A stretch of DNA of 64,000 bases from Solwaraspora sp. WMMD791 (GTDB lineage: Bacteria; Actinomycetota; Actinomycetes; Mycobacteriales; Micromonosporaceae). Below are positions 37,772-45,552 of this stretch, one piece after another. Positions within the stretch are counted from its first letter, which is position 1. Each line of letters begins with the position of its first letter. The stretch covers positions 372,001-436,000 of the forward strand of contig NZ_CP120737.1 in the NCBI RefSeq assembly GCF_029581195.1. The letters are read 5' to 3'. The notes under the pieces were generated by a model, which was not told the origin of the DNA, ran no database searches, and worked only from the letters and a program-made list of their open reading frames with translations. A program made the position numbers and the translations under genes.

Positions 37772-38595
37772 CGTAGGTACTCCTCGATCGGGATCGACTG
37801 GTCGCGGATCAGCCGGAAAACTCGACGGTACTCCGCCAACTCCTCCGGACGCTCCATGTAGCGAGCGCCCATATGGGACTCGACGTAGACCACGTCCGGG
37901 TCGTCGGGGTCGGCGAAGTCCAGCACAGTGAAAGCGCCTGCGAACGCGGCGTGGGCACCAGCGGCCCCGGGCAGGACGCGCACTTCCACCCGTACCCGTC
38001 GACCCACGCTGGCCAAGTGGGCGCGTTGCTCGGCCATCACCGCCGGGCCGCCGACCTCGCGGGCCAGCGCTCCTTCGCCGAGGATCGCGACGATCCGGGC
38101 CGGCTCGGCCCGGTCGTAGTAGGAGATCTGTCGATCCAGCCGCAGCGACACCAGTCGCTCGATCTGCTGCTCTGGCACCCTCGGGTCGGCGGCCCGGAAC
38201 ACCGCCCGCATGTAGTCCGGCGTCTGCAACAGGCCGTGGACCAAATCGGGATTGTAGTTGTGGATCTCGGTGGCGGCGGCTTCGAGGCCGATGTACAAGC
38301 GGAACCAGTCCGGCACGGCGTCGCCGTGTGACTCCCACCAGCCCTGCTCGTCGCACGCGGCGGCGAGCCGGGTCAACGCGTCCGTGGTTTCCGCGTCGGC
38401 ACCGTAGAACCAGCAGAGACCTCGTACGGTGTTCATCTTGACCGGAAACTTGCCGTTCTCGATGCGCCACAACGTCGTACGGGAACAAACCTTGGCCCGC
38501 TCCACCTCCTGCTCGGTGCGGGCCGCCTCCTCCCGCAGACGGCGCAGTCGTCGCCCCAGTTGACGACGTACCACAGTCGGTCCGGTGACCGGCAT
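37768..38595 (-). CDS. Scr1-family XRE transcriptional regulator (HTH + DUF5753), second copy
   Basis: 275 residues, the same length as the 20261-21088 product. The first 65 residues, containing the HTH, are almost identical (only SS to AA at 24-25), so both probably bind the same DNA site. Differences concentrate in the DUF5753 ligand/partner domain (for example IHNYNPDLVH for IQLYDPELVH and the 205-225 region). This suggests partner or signal divergence with a shared operator. Confidence 0.92.
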   Translation of the reverse strand: MPVTGPTVVRRQLGRRLRRLREEAARTEQEVERAKVCSRTTLWRIENGKFPVKMNTVRGLCWFYGADAETTDALTRLAAACDEQGWWESHGDAVPDWFRLYIGLEAAATEIHNYNPDLVHGLLQTPDYMRAVFRAADPRVPEQQIERLVSLRLDRQISYYDRAEPARIVAILGEGALAREVGGPAVMAEQRAHLASVGRRVRVEVRVLPGAAGAHAAFAGAFTVLDFADPDDPDVVYVESHMGARYMERPEELAEYRRVFRLIRDQSIPIEEYLR

Positions 38596-38904
38596 CGCTT
38601 CACCTTCCTCTCATCCGACACACCCACCACCCGCGCCAATGTTTCAAAATGAAACACCAGGCCGGGCCGTACGCCGGATTGTCACATCACAGTGGAGACA
38701 GACCGGCGTACGCGATCGATTCTGCCTTATCGGGAGGGGAAACGCGGGCCGCGACAATGGTGAATTCGACGGAGGTCGTGATGGGATGGATGAGCCATAC
38801 GGGCTGCCATGTGCTGCGGCAGGTCGAGTGCCGCAGGCTGCGGCAGGAGGGCACACGTAGGCTGCGCTCAGCGGTGGAAGCTAGGGCGAAGGGAGGGCGG
38901 CAAG
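38596..38904. other. Intergenic region between XRE copy 2 and the HIT gene
   Basis: 309 bp. Contains the perfect inverted repeat at 38640-38656 and, from 38800, a run of CTGCGGCAGG-like words. Short open frames cross it on both strands but none has a plausible start and composition. No gene is called. Confidence 0.5.
38640..38656. promoter_or_regulatory. Inverted repeat upstream of XRE copy 2, candidate operator
   Basis: TGTTTCA-AAA-TGAAACA, perfect 7-3-7 inverted repeat, about 45 bp from the XRE start. It matches the near-perfect site upstream of copy 1, and the identical HTH domains predict cross-regulation. Confidence 0.65.
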
Positions 38905-39360
38905 ATGGATCTTCATGAAGACTTGCCGGCGGACTGCCTGTTCTGCCGGCGAGACGATAGGCAGCTCAACTGCGTCTCGCACGAGAACGCGACCTGCTTT
39001 GCCCGGCTGGACAACTTCCCGGCGGCGGAGGGGCACACGGAGATCGTCCCGAAGCGTCACATCGAGTCGTTCTTCGGCCTCACCCCGCAGGAGGTGCGGG
39101 ACGCGTACGAACTGATCTTGGTGGTGCGCGACGATCTGGCCGCGCGGCTGCGACCGGATGGATACACGATCGGGATCAACGAGGGTCGCGCGGCCGGGCG
39201 CAGCATCGACCACCTGCACATCCATGTGATCCCGCGCAGATTCGGCGACGTCGAGGACCCGGCCGGCGGCATCCGGCAGATCCTGCCGAACTGCGACCCT
39301 CAGGCTTGGGCGGCGGCGACGGCCGCCGCGCTCGACCGGCCCGGTCCGCTGCCGCGCTGA
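38905..39360 (+). CDS. HIT-family hydrolase
   Basis: 151 residues. The histidine triad HLHIHVIP is intact near residue 108, and an N-terminal CLFCRRDD-type pair of cysteines resembles the zinc site in many HIT proteins. HIT enzymes hydrolyse nucleoside phosphoramidates, dinucleoside polyphosphates or AMP-ylated adducts. ATG 38905 is preceded by GGGAGGGCGGCAAG. A kinase-like and a methyltransferase gene follow on the same strand after a 303-bp gap, so an operon link is weak. Confidence 0.92.
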   Translation: MDLHEDLPADCLFCRRDDRQLNCVSHENATCFARLDNFPAAEGHTEIVPKRHIESFFGLTPQEVRDAYELILVVRDDLAARLRPDGYTIGINEGRAAGRSIDHLHIHVIPRRFGDVEDPAGGIRQILPNCDPQAWAAATAAALDRPGPLPR

Positions 39361-39663
39361 GCGGCGTGCGCGCGCCGGACCGGATCAGCGTCGTGCCGGA
39401 CCACACTGACGCAGCCGGCGAACTCACCCCTCGCGGTTCGACATGCTGCGGCAAGAGCCCACCCGGCCGGTGACGCGACCGGTCACAGGGACGGTCGTTT
39501 ATCACTGGAAGCATCGTTGACTGCCACATCTTCCTCACCGCCGCCGACGCGATCCGGCGGGAAAGCCGCCGCGCCCGGCACCGGGCGCAGCCGGGCTTGA
39601 CACCACGTTTCTGCCGGCAGTCGCCGTGCTGCGGGCAGTCGTTCACCATCTGGGAGCGCGCCG
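39361..39663. other. Intergenic region
   Basis: 303 bp between the HIT and ThiL-like genes. No gene, palindrome or promoter stands out beyond GC-rich background. Confidence 0.4.
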
Positions 39664-40785
39664 ATGACCTCGCAAGCCAGCTTCTCCGATGAACCGACCC
39701 GGGTCGCCGCGCTCGTCGGCGCATTCCTCACCGGCCAGTCCGGTTCGGTCCTCGGGGACAGCCACGGCCCGCACGCCACCCTCACCGCCGGGGCCGACAC
39801 CCGCGACGACTGCGCGATCTACGACCTCGACGGGCCGGTCACCCTCGTCGTCGGATCCGACTACGTACGCGGCCCGAAGTTCGCCCTCTACGAACACGGC
39901 CTGCTCACCAACGTCGACATCGGCTACTACCTGGTCGCCGCCAACGTCAGCGACATCGCGGCGATGGGTGCCGCGCCGATCGGCGTACTGACCGTCGTGC
40001 GCTACCCCAACGACCTCGACGACACCGGGTTCCTCGACGTCATGGCCGGCATCCACCAGGCCTGCACCGACTTCGGCACCCTCAACGTCGGCGGCGACAT
40101 CGGCAACGCCGAACGCATCGTGCTCTCCGCGTCCGCGATCGGCATCTGCCGTACGGGCAGCGCCCTGACCCGCCGTGGCGCGCGACCCGGCGACCACCTC
40201 TGCGTCACCGGCCCCTGCGGGGTCCTCGGCGCCGCCGTCGCCTACTTCCCGAAACGTGCCGTCAACGGGTGGGCGCTGCCCGACAGTGTCGAAGCCGACC
40301 TGCTCGACAGTTGGCGGCGGCCCCGCGCCCGGGTCGCCGAAGGCCGGCTGCTGTCGACCGGCGGCTACGCGACCGCCTGCCAGGACACCTCGGACGGCCT
40401 GCGCGCCACGATCGAGCAGCTCGCCGCCGCCAGCGGTGTCGGCTTCACCGTCACCGCCGACGACATCGCCGTCCACCCCGCCGTCAGTGCCGTCGCCAAA
40501 CTCACCGGCACCGACGACCTCACCCTCGCAATGAGCGCGTCAGCCGACTTCCAGCTCGCCTTCACGGTGCCCGACGACCGGCTCGACGCCTGCCGGGACA
40601 CCTTCGACCGCAACGGTCTCACCTTCGACGTCATCGGCCGCGCCACCCCACCCGAGGACGGTGTCAGCCTGCTTACCCGGGACGGCAGCAGGACCGCCCT
40701 GCCCGGCGTCGCCTGGAAACATCAGAGCACCGACATCAGCACCCTCGTCACCGGCGGCGGCGCCCCGGGCGCCCCGGCGCGGTGA
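39664..40785 (+). CDS. AIR synthase-related / thiamine-phosphate-kinase-like ATP-binding protein
   Basis: 373 residues. The PurM/ThiL/SelD/HypE superfamily pattern is visible: an N-terminal GDDCAIYD-like ATP/metal motif (TRDDCAIYDLDG, about 39-50), DYVRGPKFALYEHG, ANVSDIAAMGA, the NVGGDI turn near 143, and a C-terminal CQDTSDGLRATIEQL. Asp-rich residues in these motifs bind Mg-ATP. It differs from bona fide ThiL in the N-terminal DxD region, so the acceptor may not be thiamine phosphate. The stop overlaps the methyltransferase start (GTGA), suggesting a two-enzyme modification pathway of unknown product. Confidence 0.75.
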   Translation: MTSQASFSDEPTRVAALVGAFLTGQSGSVLGDSHGPHATLTAGADTRDDCAIYDLDGPVTLVVGSDYVRGPKFALYEHGLLTNVDIGYYLVAANVSDIAAMGAAPIGVLTVVRYPNDLDDTGFLDVMAGIHQACTDFGTLNVGGDIGNAERIVLSASAIGICRTGSALTRRGARPGDHLCVTGPCGVLGAAVAYFPKRAVNGWALPDSVEADLLDSWRRPRARVAEGRLLSTGGYATACQDTSDGLRATIEQLAAASGVGFTVTADDIAVHPAVSAVAKLTGTDDLTLAMSASADFQLAFTVPDDRLDACRDTFDRNGLTFDVIGRATPPEDGVSLLTRDGSRTALPGVAWKHQSTDISTLVTGGGAPGAPAR

Positions 40786-41423
40786 CCGCCGTGCCCGCCG
40801 TGACCGCCGGCTGGTCCGGCACCGCCCAGGTACGCCGCTCCTACGCGGCCCTGGCCGAGCACTACACGACAATGACGGCCGACTACGGCCGGTTCCCTGG
40901 GCTGCGACAGGAGCTGACGGACTTCCTGACCGCGCTCGGGCCAGGGCCGGTGCTCGACCTCGGCTGCGGCGCTGGTCGCGACGCCGACCTGGTCGCCGGC
41001 ACCGGCCGGGCCGTCGTCCTCGCCGATGTCACCCCGGAGCTGCTGCGCGCGACCACCGTGCGGATCGCCGTCGACGCTGCTGTCTGCTGCGACGCGCTCG
41101 CCCTGCCGCTGCGGTCCGCGACCTTCGCCGGTGTGATCGCCAGCGGGGTCCTGCTGCACCTGCCCCGGCAGCACACGGTCACCGCGCTCGACAACATCCG
41201 GCGGGTTCTGCTGCCCGGCGGCAAGGCGCTGATCAGCATGAAACACGGAGGCCGCGACGGCTGGCGCAGCACCGACGACTTCCCGGCCCCGCGCTGGTTC
41301 ACCTACTACGAGCCGGAGGATTTCGCCGCGCTGTGCCGCAGGGTGGGGCTACGCGTTGCGCAGCTGGACGTCAGCAGCCGCAAGGACTGGTTCACCGCGA
41401 CCACCGAGCGGCCCGAGCTGTAG
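40782..41423 (+). CDS. Class I SAM-dependent methyltransferase
   Basis: 213 residues from GTG 40782. The SAM-binding motif VLDLGCGAGRDADLVA is at about 49-64, followed by ADVTPELL and a late LLPGGKALISMKHGG. The protein resembles UbiE/methyltransf_11-type small-molecule enzymes. It is translationally coupled to the ThiL-like gene, so its substrate is probably that enzyme's product or precursor; nothing in the sequence identifies it. Confidence 0.88.
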   Translation: MTAVPAVTAGWSGTAQVRRSYAALAEHYTTMTADYGRFPGLRQELTDFLTALGPGPVLDLGCGAGRDADLVAGTGRAVVLADVTPELLRATTVRIAVDAAVCCDALALPLRSATFAGVIASGVLLHLPRQHTVTALDNIRRVLLPGGKALISMKHGGRDGWRSTDDFPAPRWFTYYEPEDFAALCRRVGLRVAQLDVSSRKDWFTATTERPEL

Positions 41424-41636
41424 GTTCCGCTGTGGATCACCGCGGCGAACGATCGGTGCCTGCCCTCAGGAGAGGCCAGAGTGGACGGGCGGTACCATCC
41501 ACACCGTACGTCTACAGGCCGCTTATGGGACTGGTCTCACATTGCGAAAGCTCGGACAGGTAGGGACATAGACAGCTTCCGTCATTAATTGATCGACTGG
41601 TATTCTTATCTCCCAGATCGGCCAATGGAGGAGTCG

Positions 41637-41843
41637 ATGAAGCTTCGCTTTCTGTCCACATCGAGCAACGCTGGATCTTGTCCGACGCTCTACGAGACCG
41701 ATACCGGGGACATCGTCGTCCAAGGCTATGAGTTGACCGACCCGGAGGCGCTTTCCCAGCTCCGTGACGTGCTGCCGGGTGAGAATTTTGTCGTAGTTCC
41801 GCGTTCGCTCATGTCCTGGTTCGAGGGCCAGAGTAGCGAATGA
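41637..41843 (+). CDS. Small conserved actinobacterial protein upstream of DUF6879
   Basis: 68 residues from ATG 41637, preceded by GGAGGAG. Motifs include FLSTSSNAGSCPTLYET and DTGDIVVQGYELTD. The type is commonly found immediately upstream of DUF6879 genes (family context); function unknown. It opens a five-gene operon with the next gene overlapping by 4 bp. Confidence 0.75.
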   Translation: MKLRFLSTSSNAGSCPTLYETDTGDIVVQGYELTDPEALSQLRDVLPGENFVVVPRSLMSWFEGQSSE

Positions 41844-42361
41844 CGGTGATCGTCGACGACCCTGATGCTTTCCAGAAACTCTTTCTGGGCTTCGAGCATG
41901 TCGCCTTCAAGTTCGAGGTGCGAAGATCTTACGGGGTGCAGGCCGAGGATCTTCCATTCCAGGAATTTCTGGCCGGCCGGGACCCGGGCATCGAATGGCT
42001 TCGAGGCTGGCTCGACCTGATGGCGTCGCAGACCTCGACCGGGAAGCGGGTGGAACGCGTCCGAGTCGTCGATGATCCACCGAGCGACTTCCTCCGTTTC
42101 GAAATTTCCATCACCCCGTACAACCTGGCTGTGGGCGAGGACATTCGATACATCGATCGCGACGTGGCCGACGCGTTGGACCTCCCGCACCATGACTTCT
42201 GGCTTTTCGACTCGCGCAAACTCGCGGTCCTGCACTTCGGCGACGACGACACGTTTCTCGGCTTCGAGACAGTCGACGGGATCGACGACATACTCCAGCA
42301 CTGCTACTGGCGCGACGTGGCATGGACGCGCGCGACCAGGTTCGCCGACTACCGGTCGTAA
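41840..42361 (+). CDS. DUF6879 family protein
   Basis: 173 residues. The segments FEHVAFKFEVRRSYGVQAED, a middle YLAVGEDI-type turn (PYNLAVGEDIRYIDR) and HDFWLFDSRKL fit the DUF6879 family of actinomycetes, often encoded near XRE regulators. No biochemical function is known to me. It overlaps the small gene upstream by 4 bp and is followed 49 bp later by the acetyltransferase gene. Confidence 0.82.
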   Translation: MTVIVDDPDAFQKLFLGFEHVAFKFEVRRSYGVQAEDLPFQEFLAGRDPGIEWLRGWLDLMASQTSTGKRVERVRVVDDPPSDFLRFEISITPYNLAVGEDIRYIDRDVADALDLPHHDFWLFDSRKLAVLHFGDDDTFLGFETVDGIDDILQHCYWRDVAWTRATRFADYRS

Positions 42362-42410
42362 TGACGCGATGCGAGGTGACCGTCCGCGGCGAAGCGAGGG
42401 AGGTGCAGGC

Positions 42411-42980
42411 ATGTCGAGCTCACTGTGGGTCGGTGACCTCGTCCGGTTACGGGCGATCGAACCCGATGACGATGGCTACTACCTGGACTTTGCTGAGGAC
42501 ACCGAGGACGAGCGGTCCGTGTTCCGGGTCGAGCCGCCGCGCTCGACCGCGCAGCTCCGGCAGGAGATCGCCGCTGTCGGCACCTGGCAGCCCGGAAGTG
42601 ACTGCTTCGCGCTGGCCATCGAACGGGTCGACAACCCGGGAATGATCGGGGCGATCTCGACCCGCGACACGGACCCACGCAGCGGCAGCTTCAGCTACGG
42701 CCTCGCTATCGCGCGGGACCAACGGCGCCACGGCCATGCGACGGAAGCCGCACGAATCCTGCTGCGCTACATGTTCACGCAACGGCGCTACCACAAGTGC
42801 CTTGTGGACATTCACGCTACCAACGTCGCTTCGCTGCGGCTGCACGAACGACTGGGATTCGTCGTCGAAGGGCTACTTCGCGAACAGGAGTACTTCGACG
42901 GCAGGTATCAGGATGTCGTACTGATGGGACTGCTGGGTCCCGATTTTCCTGCCACGCGTGGCGGAGCCGAGGTGCCATGA
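42411..42980 (+). CDS. GNAT-family N-acetyltransferase
   Basis: 189 residues. A RimJ/RimL-like GNAT domain: RLRAIEPDDDGYYLDF at the N-terminus, the acetyl-CoA loop RDQRRHGHATEAARILLRYMF (Q/RxxGxG/A type) near 100-125 and NVASLRLHERLGFVVEG near 140-155. ATG 42411 follows GAGGTGCAGGC. Its stop overlaps the NB-ARC gene start by 4 bp, an unusual coupling that suggests the two act together. The acceptor is unknown. Confidence 0.88.
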   Translation: MSSSLWVGDLVRLRAIEPDDDGYYLDFAEDTEDERSVFRVEPPRSTAQLRQEIAAVGTWQPGSDCFALAIERVDNPGMIGAISTRDTDPRSGSFSYGLAIARDQRRHGHATEAARILLRYMFTQRRYHKCLVDIHATNVASLRLHERLGFVVEGLLREQEYFDGRYQDVVLMGLLGPDFPATRGGAEVP

Positions 42981-45133
42981 ACCCGGCGCACGGCAACGCC
43001 GATGCCGACAACGACTTCGCCGGGGGCGCCGGTGCGGTTGTCCAGGCCGCGCAGATATCCGGTGGCGTGCACGTCCGGGTCACCGACGTTCCGCTTCCCC
43101 CGCCGCGCCAACTGCCACCCGCCACGAAAGGGTTCATCGACCGGGAACTGCATATCCGGCAGCTCGACTCGCTACTCGACGAGACAGATCTACGGACCAG
43201 TGACGGCAGGCTCCCGGTCGTGACCATCTCGACCGTTTCAGGTAGCGCCGGGGTCGGCAAGACCGCGCTCGCGGTCCACTGGGCACACCGGGTGCGCGCC
43301 CGGTTCCCGGACGGGGACCTCTACATCAACCTGCGCGGCTACGATGCGGTGCCGCCGTTGACCCCGCAGGAGGCCCTGGACGGATTCCTGCGGGCGCTCA
43401 ACGTACCGCCGGAGAAGATCCCGACGGACCTGCCCGGACGGACCGCGCTCTACCGGTCGCTGACCGACGGACGCCGTATGCTGGTGCTGCTGGACAACGC
43501 GTCGACCGCCGAGCAGGTGCGACCGCTGCTACCCGCCTCCCCGACCTGCATGGTGATCATCACGAGCCGGGACAGGCTTTCCGGTCTGGCGGTGCGCGAC
43601 GGTGCGATCCGGGCGGTGCTCGACGTGTTGACCGACGACGACTCCATCCGGCTGTTGCGCGAGACGACCAGCCCGGAGCGCATCGACGCCGAGCCTGCGG
43701 CGGCCCTGCGGCTGGCGGAACTCTGCTCGCGGCTCCCACTCGCGCTCCGCATCGTGGCCGACCGCGCCGTCAGTGACCCGGACATGAGCCTGGCCGATCT
43801 GGTGACGGAGCTGGAGGAGGAGAACGGTCGGCTCGACGCACTGTCCGTGCCCGGTGACGAATTGTCCGCCGTCCGTACCGTCTTCTCGTGGACCTACCGG
43901 TCGCTCGACCCCCCGGTCGCGCGTACCTTCCGGTTGTTGGGGCTGCATCCGGGCGCGGATGTCTCGTTGTCGGCCGTGGCGGCACTGACCGGGCGTCCGG
44001 TGTCGGAGGCGCGGCGGCACCTGGACTCGTTGGTCGGGCTGCACCTGCTGACCCGGATCGCGGGGCACCGGTACCGGTTGCATGACCTGCTCCGGCTCTA
44101 CGCGGCGGAACGGGCGCAAGCGGACGAGCCACCCGCCGAGGTCAAGGCCGGGCTGGCGCGGATGTTCGACTGGTACCTGGTCCGGGTGTACGACAGCTAT
44201 CGCAAGATCCTCCCCCAGGGTCGACCGATCCCGGGCCTGACCGGCGTCACCGCTGACGGGCAGCCCCCGTTCGCGACGCTCGACGAGGCGCTGCGCTGGT
44301 CCGAGCAGGAGCGCCTGAACGTACTCGACGTCATCCGCCTGGCGCACGACACCGGGCACTGCGACGTCACCTGGAAACTCGCCGCCGCCTCGATGGCGTT
44401 CTTCGAACGACGCTCCTACTGGCGAGCCTGGATCGACAGCCATCTGCTGGCCCTCGACTGCACCCGCCACCTGGCGGACCGATCGGCCGAAGGCTTCATG
44501 CTGCTGCTCCTCGGCGACGCCTGGTGGGACCGCGGCGACACCGACGAGGCACTGCGCTACTACTCGGCAGCGCGGGACGCGGCCCAGCAGGTCGGCGACA
44601 GCTGGACAGCAGGCTACGCGCTGCGCGGCTGCTGCCTCGCCTACGAGGACTCGGGCCGCTTCGACGAGGCGGTCGCGTGCGCCGAGGGTGCGTTGGAGAT
44701 CTTCCGCGATGCCGGCGAGGACCGGGGCGTCGGCCTGTCCTTGATGAGCCTCGGCAACGGCCACCGCAACATGCTCCGGTACGCCGAGGCGATCGCGTCG
44801 TACGAGCAGGCCATGGAGATCTTCCGGACGATCGGAAACCGTTGGAGCGAGGCGCTGGTCGAGCTGCAGCTCGGTCGCACCCTGACCGACGTGCCGGAGC
44901 CTGTCGCGGCGCTGGACCACCTTGCCCGCGCTCGCGAGTTGTTCGCGGCGGCCGGCGATCCCCGCCACGAGTGCATCACCCTGGTGTACGTGGGCGACGC
45001 GCACGCGGCGGACGGAGACCGGACCGCAGCGCGTCAGGCGTGGTCGGCGGCGCTGACGACGCTGATCGGATTGGACGACCCGCTGGTCGTCGAGGTGCGG
45101 CGGCGGATGGAGTCGGCTGAGGAAAGGACGTGA
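42977..45133 (+). CDS. STAND NB-ARC ATPase with TPR repeats (AfsR-like without SARP domain)
   Basis: 718 residues from ATG 42977. Residues about 14-32 hold a tag-like peptide (VVQAAQISGGVHV). The NB-ARC P-loop SGSAGVGKTALAVHW lies at about 88-102, with Walker B RRMLVLLDN, MVIITSRDRL and the SRLPLALRI (GLPL) motif near 255. A winged-helix region follows (about 300-380), then TPR repeats from about 480 to the end (AEGFMLLLLGDAWWDRGD, YALRGCCLAYEDSG, GLSLMSLGNGH...). There is no SARP DNA-binding or effector domain. STAND proteins oligomerise on signal binding and serve in defence or regulation. The coupled GNAT upstream and the tagged small protein 3 bp downstream may be the output and sensor parts. 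Confidence 0.88.
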   Translation: MNPAHGNADADNDFAGGAGAVVQAAQISGGVHVRVTDVPLPPPRQLPPATKGFIDRELHIRQLDSLLDETDLRTSDGRLPVVTISTVSGSAGVGKTALAVHWAHRVRARFPDGDLYINLRGYDAVPPLTPQEALDGFLRALNVPPEKIPTDLPGRTALYRSLTDGRRMLVLLDNASTAEQVRPLLPASPTCMVIITSRDRLSGLAVRDGAIRAVLDVLTDDDSIRLLRETTSPERIDAEPAAALRLAELCSRLPLALRIVADRAVSDPDMSLADLVTELEEENGRLDALSVPGDELSAVRTVFSWTYRSLDPPVARTFRLLGLHPGADVSLSAVAALTGRPVSEARRHLDSLVGLHLLTRIAGHRYRLHDLLRLYAAERAQADEPPAEVKAGLARMFDWYLVRVYDSYRKILPQGRPIPGLTGVTADGQPPFATLDEALRWSEQERLNVLDVIRLAHDTGHCDVTWKLAAASMAFFERRSYWRAWIDSHLLALDCTRHLADRSAEGFMLLLLGDAWWDRGDTDEALRYYSAARDAAQQVGDSWTAGYALRGCCLAYEDSGRFDEAVACAEGALEIFRDAGEDRGVGLSLMSLGNGHRNMLRYAEAIASYEQAMEIFRTIGNRWSEALVELQLGRTLTDVPEPVAALDHLARARELFAAAGDPRHECITLVYVGDAHAADGDRTAARQAWSAALTTLIGLDDPLVVEVRRRMESAEERT

Positions 45134-45136
45134 GCG

Positions 45137-45535
45137 ATGATGGACGACCCGATCCTGACCGCTGTCGCGGCGGCGCTGGCGACGGGCGCAGCCGCCGAGG
45201 TGACAGCTGGCGGCAAGGCCGCGTTCACGGCACTGGTCCGGCTCGTCCGGCGGAAGGCTGCCGAGCAGCCCGCCACCGGGAACGCACTCGACGCAGCCCA
45301 ACGTGAGCCATTGGACGGTCAGCGGATCGCGGAACTACGCGCCGCGCTGACCACAGCCACACTCAACGACCAGGTTTTCGCCGCCGAGCTGCACCGGCTC
45401 TGGGCTGAGGTCAGGGCCGCGCGGACAGCAGACGACCACAGCCGGGCCAGCAACACGATCTCCGGCCCGGTACGCGGCCCGGCGGTGCAGGCACGTGACA
45501 TCCACGGCGGCGTGCACTTCGGCCCCGGAGGATGA
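45137..45535 (+). CDS. Small protein with C-terminal HGGVHF tag, NB-ARC partner
   Basis: 132 residues. An Ala-rich helical N-terminal half (ILTAVAAALATGAAAEVTAG) has one possible amphipathic or membrane-associated helix; the middle is basic and helical. The C-terminus VQARDIHGGVHFGPG repeats the pattern of the NB-ARC N-terminal tag (VQAAQISGGVHV). No catalytic motif is seen. Located 3 bp after the NB-ARC stop, surely the same transcript. The shared tag is likely a homotypic interaction or oligomerisation element, which is inference. Confidence 0.78.
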   Translation: MMDDPILTAVAAALATGAAAEVTAGGKAAFTALVRLVRRKAAEQPATGNALDAAQREPLDGQRIAELRAALTTATLNDQVFAAELHRLWAEVRAARTADDHSRASNTISGPVRGPAVQARDIHGGVHFGPGG

Positions 45536-45552
45536 GAAGCGGCAGTGGATGG

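Larger units (their letters stand above)
37577..38735. repeat. Right direct copy of the XRE-DUF397 cassette (island border)
   Basis: Second copy, same orientation as 20070-21225. Homologous recombination between the two would delete or circularise about 17.5 kb holding the ATPase module, cas genes and array. The promoter-side homology fades near 38735. Confidence 0.85.
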
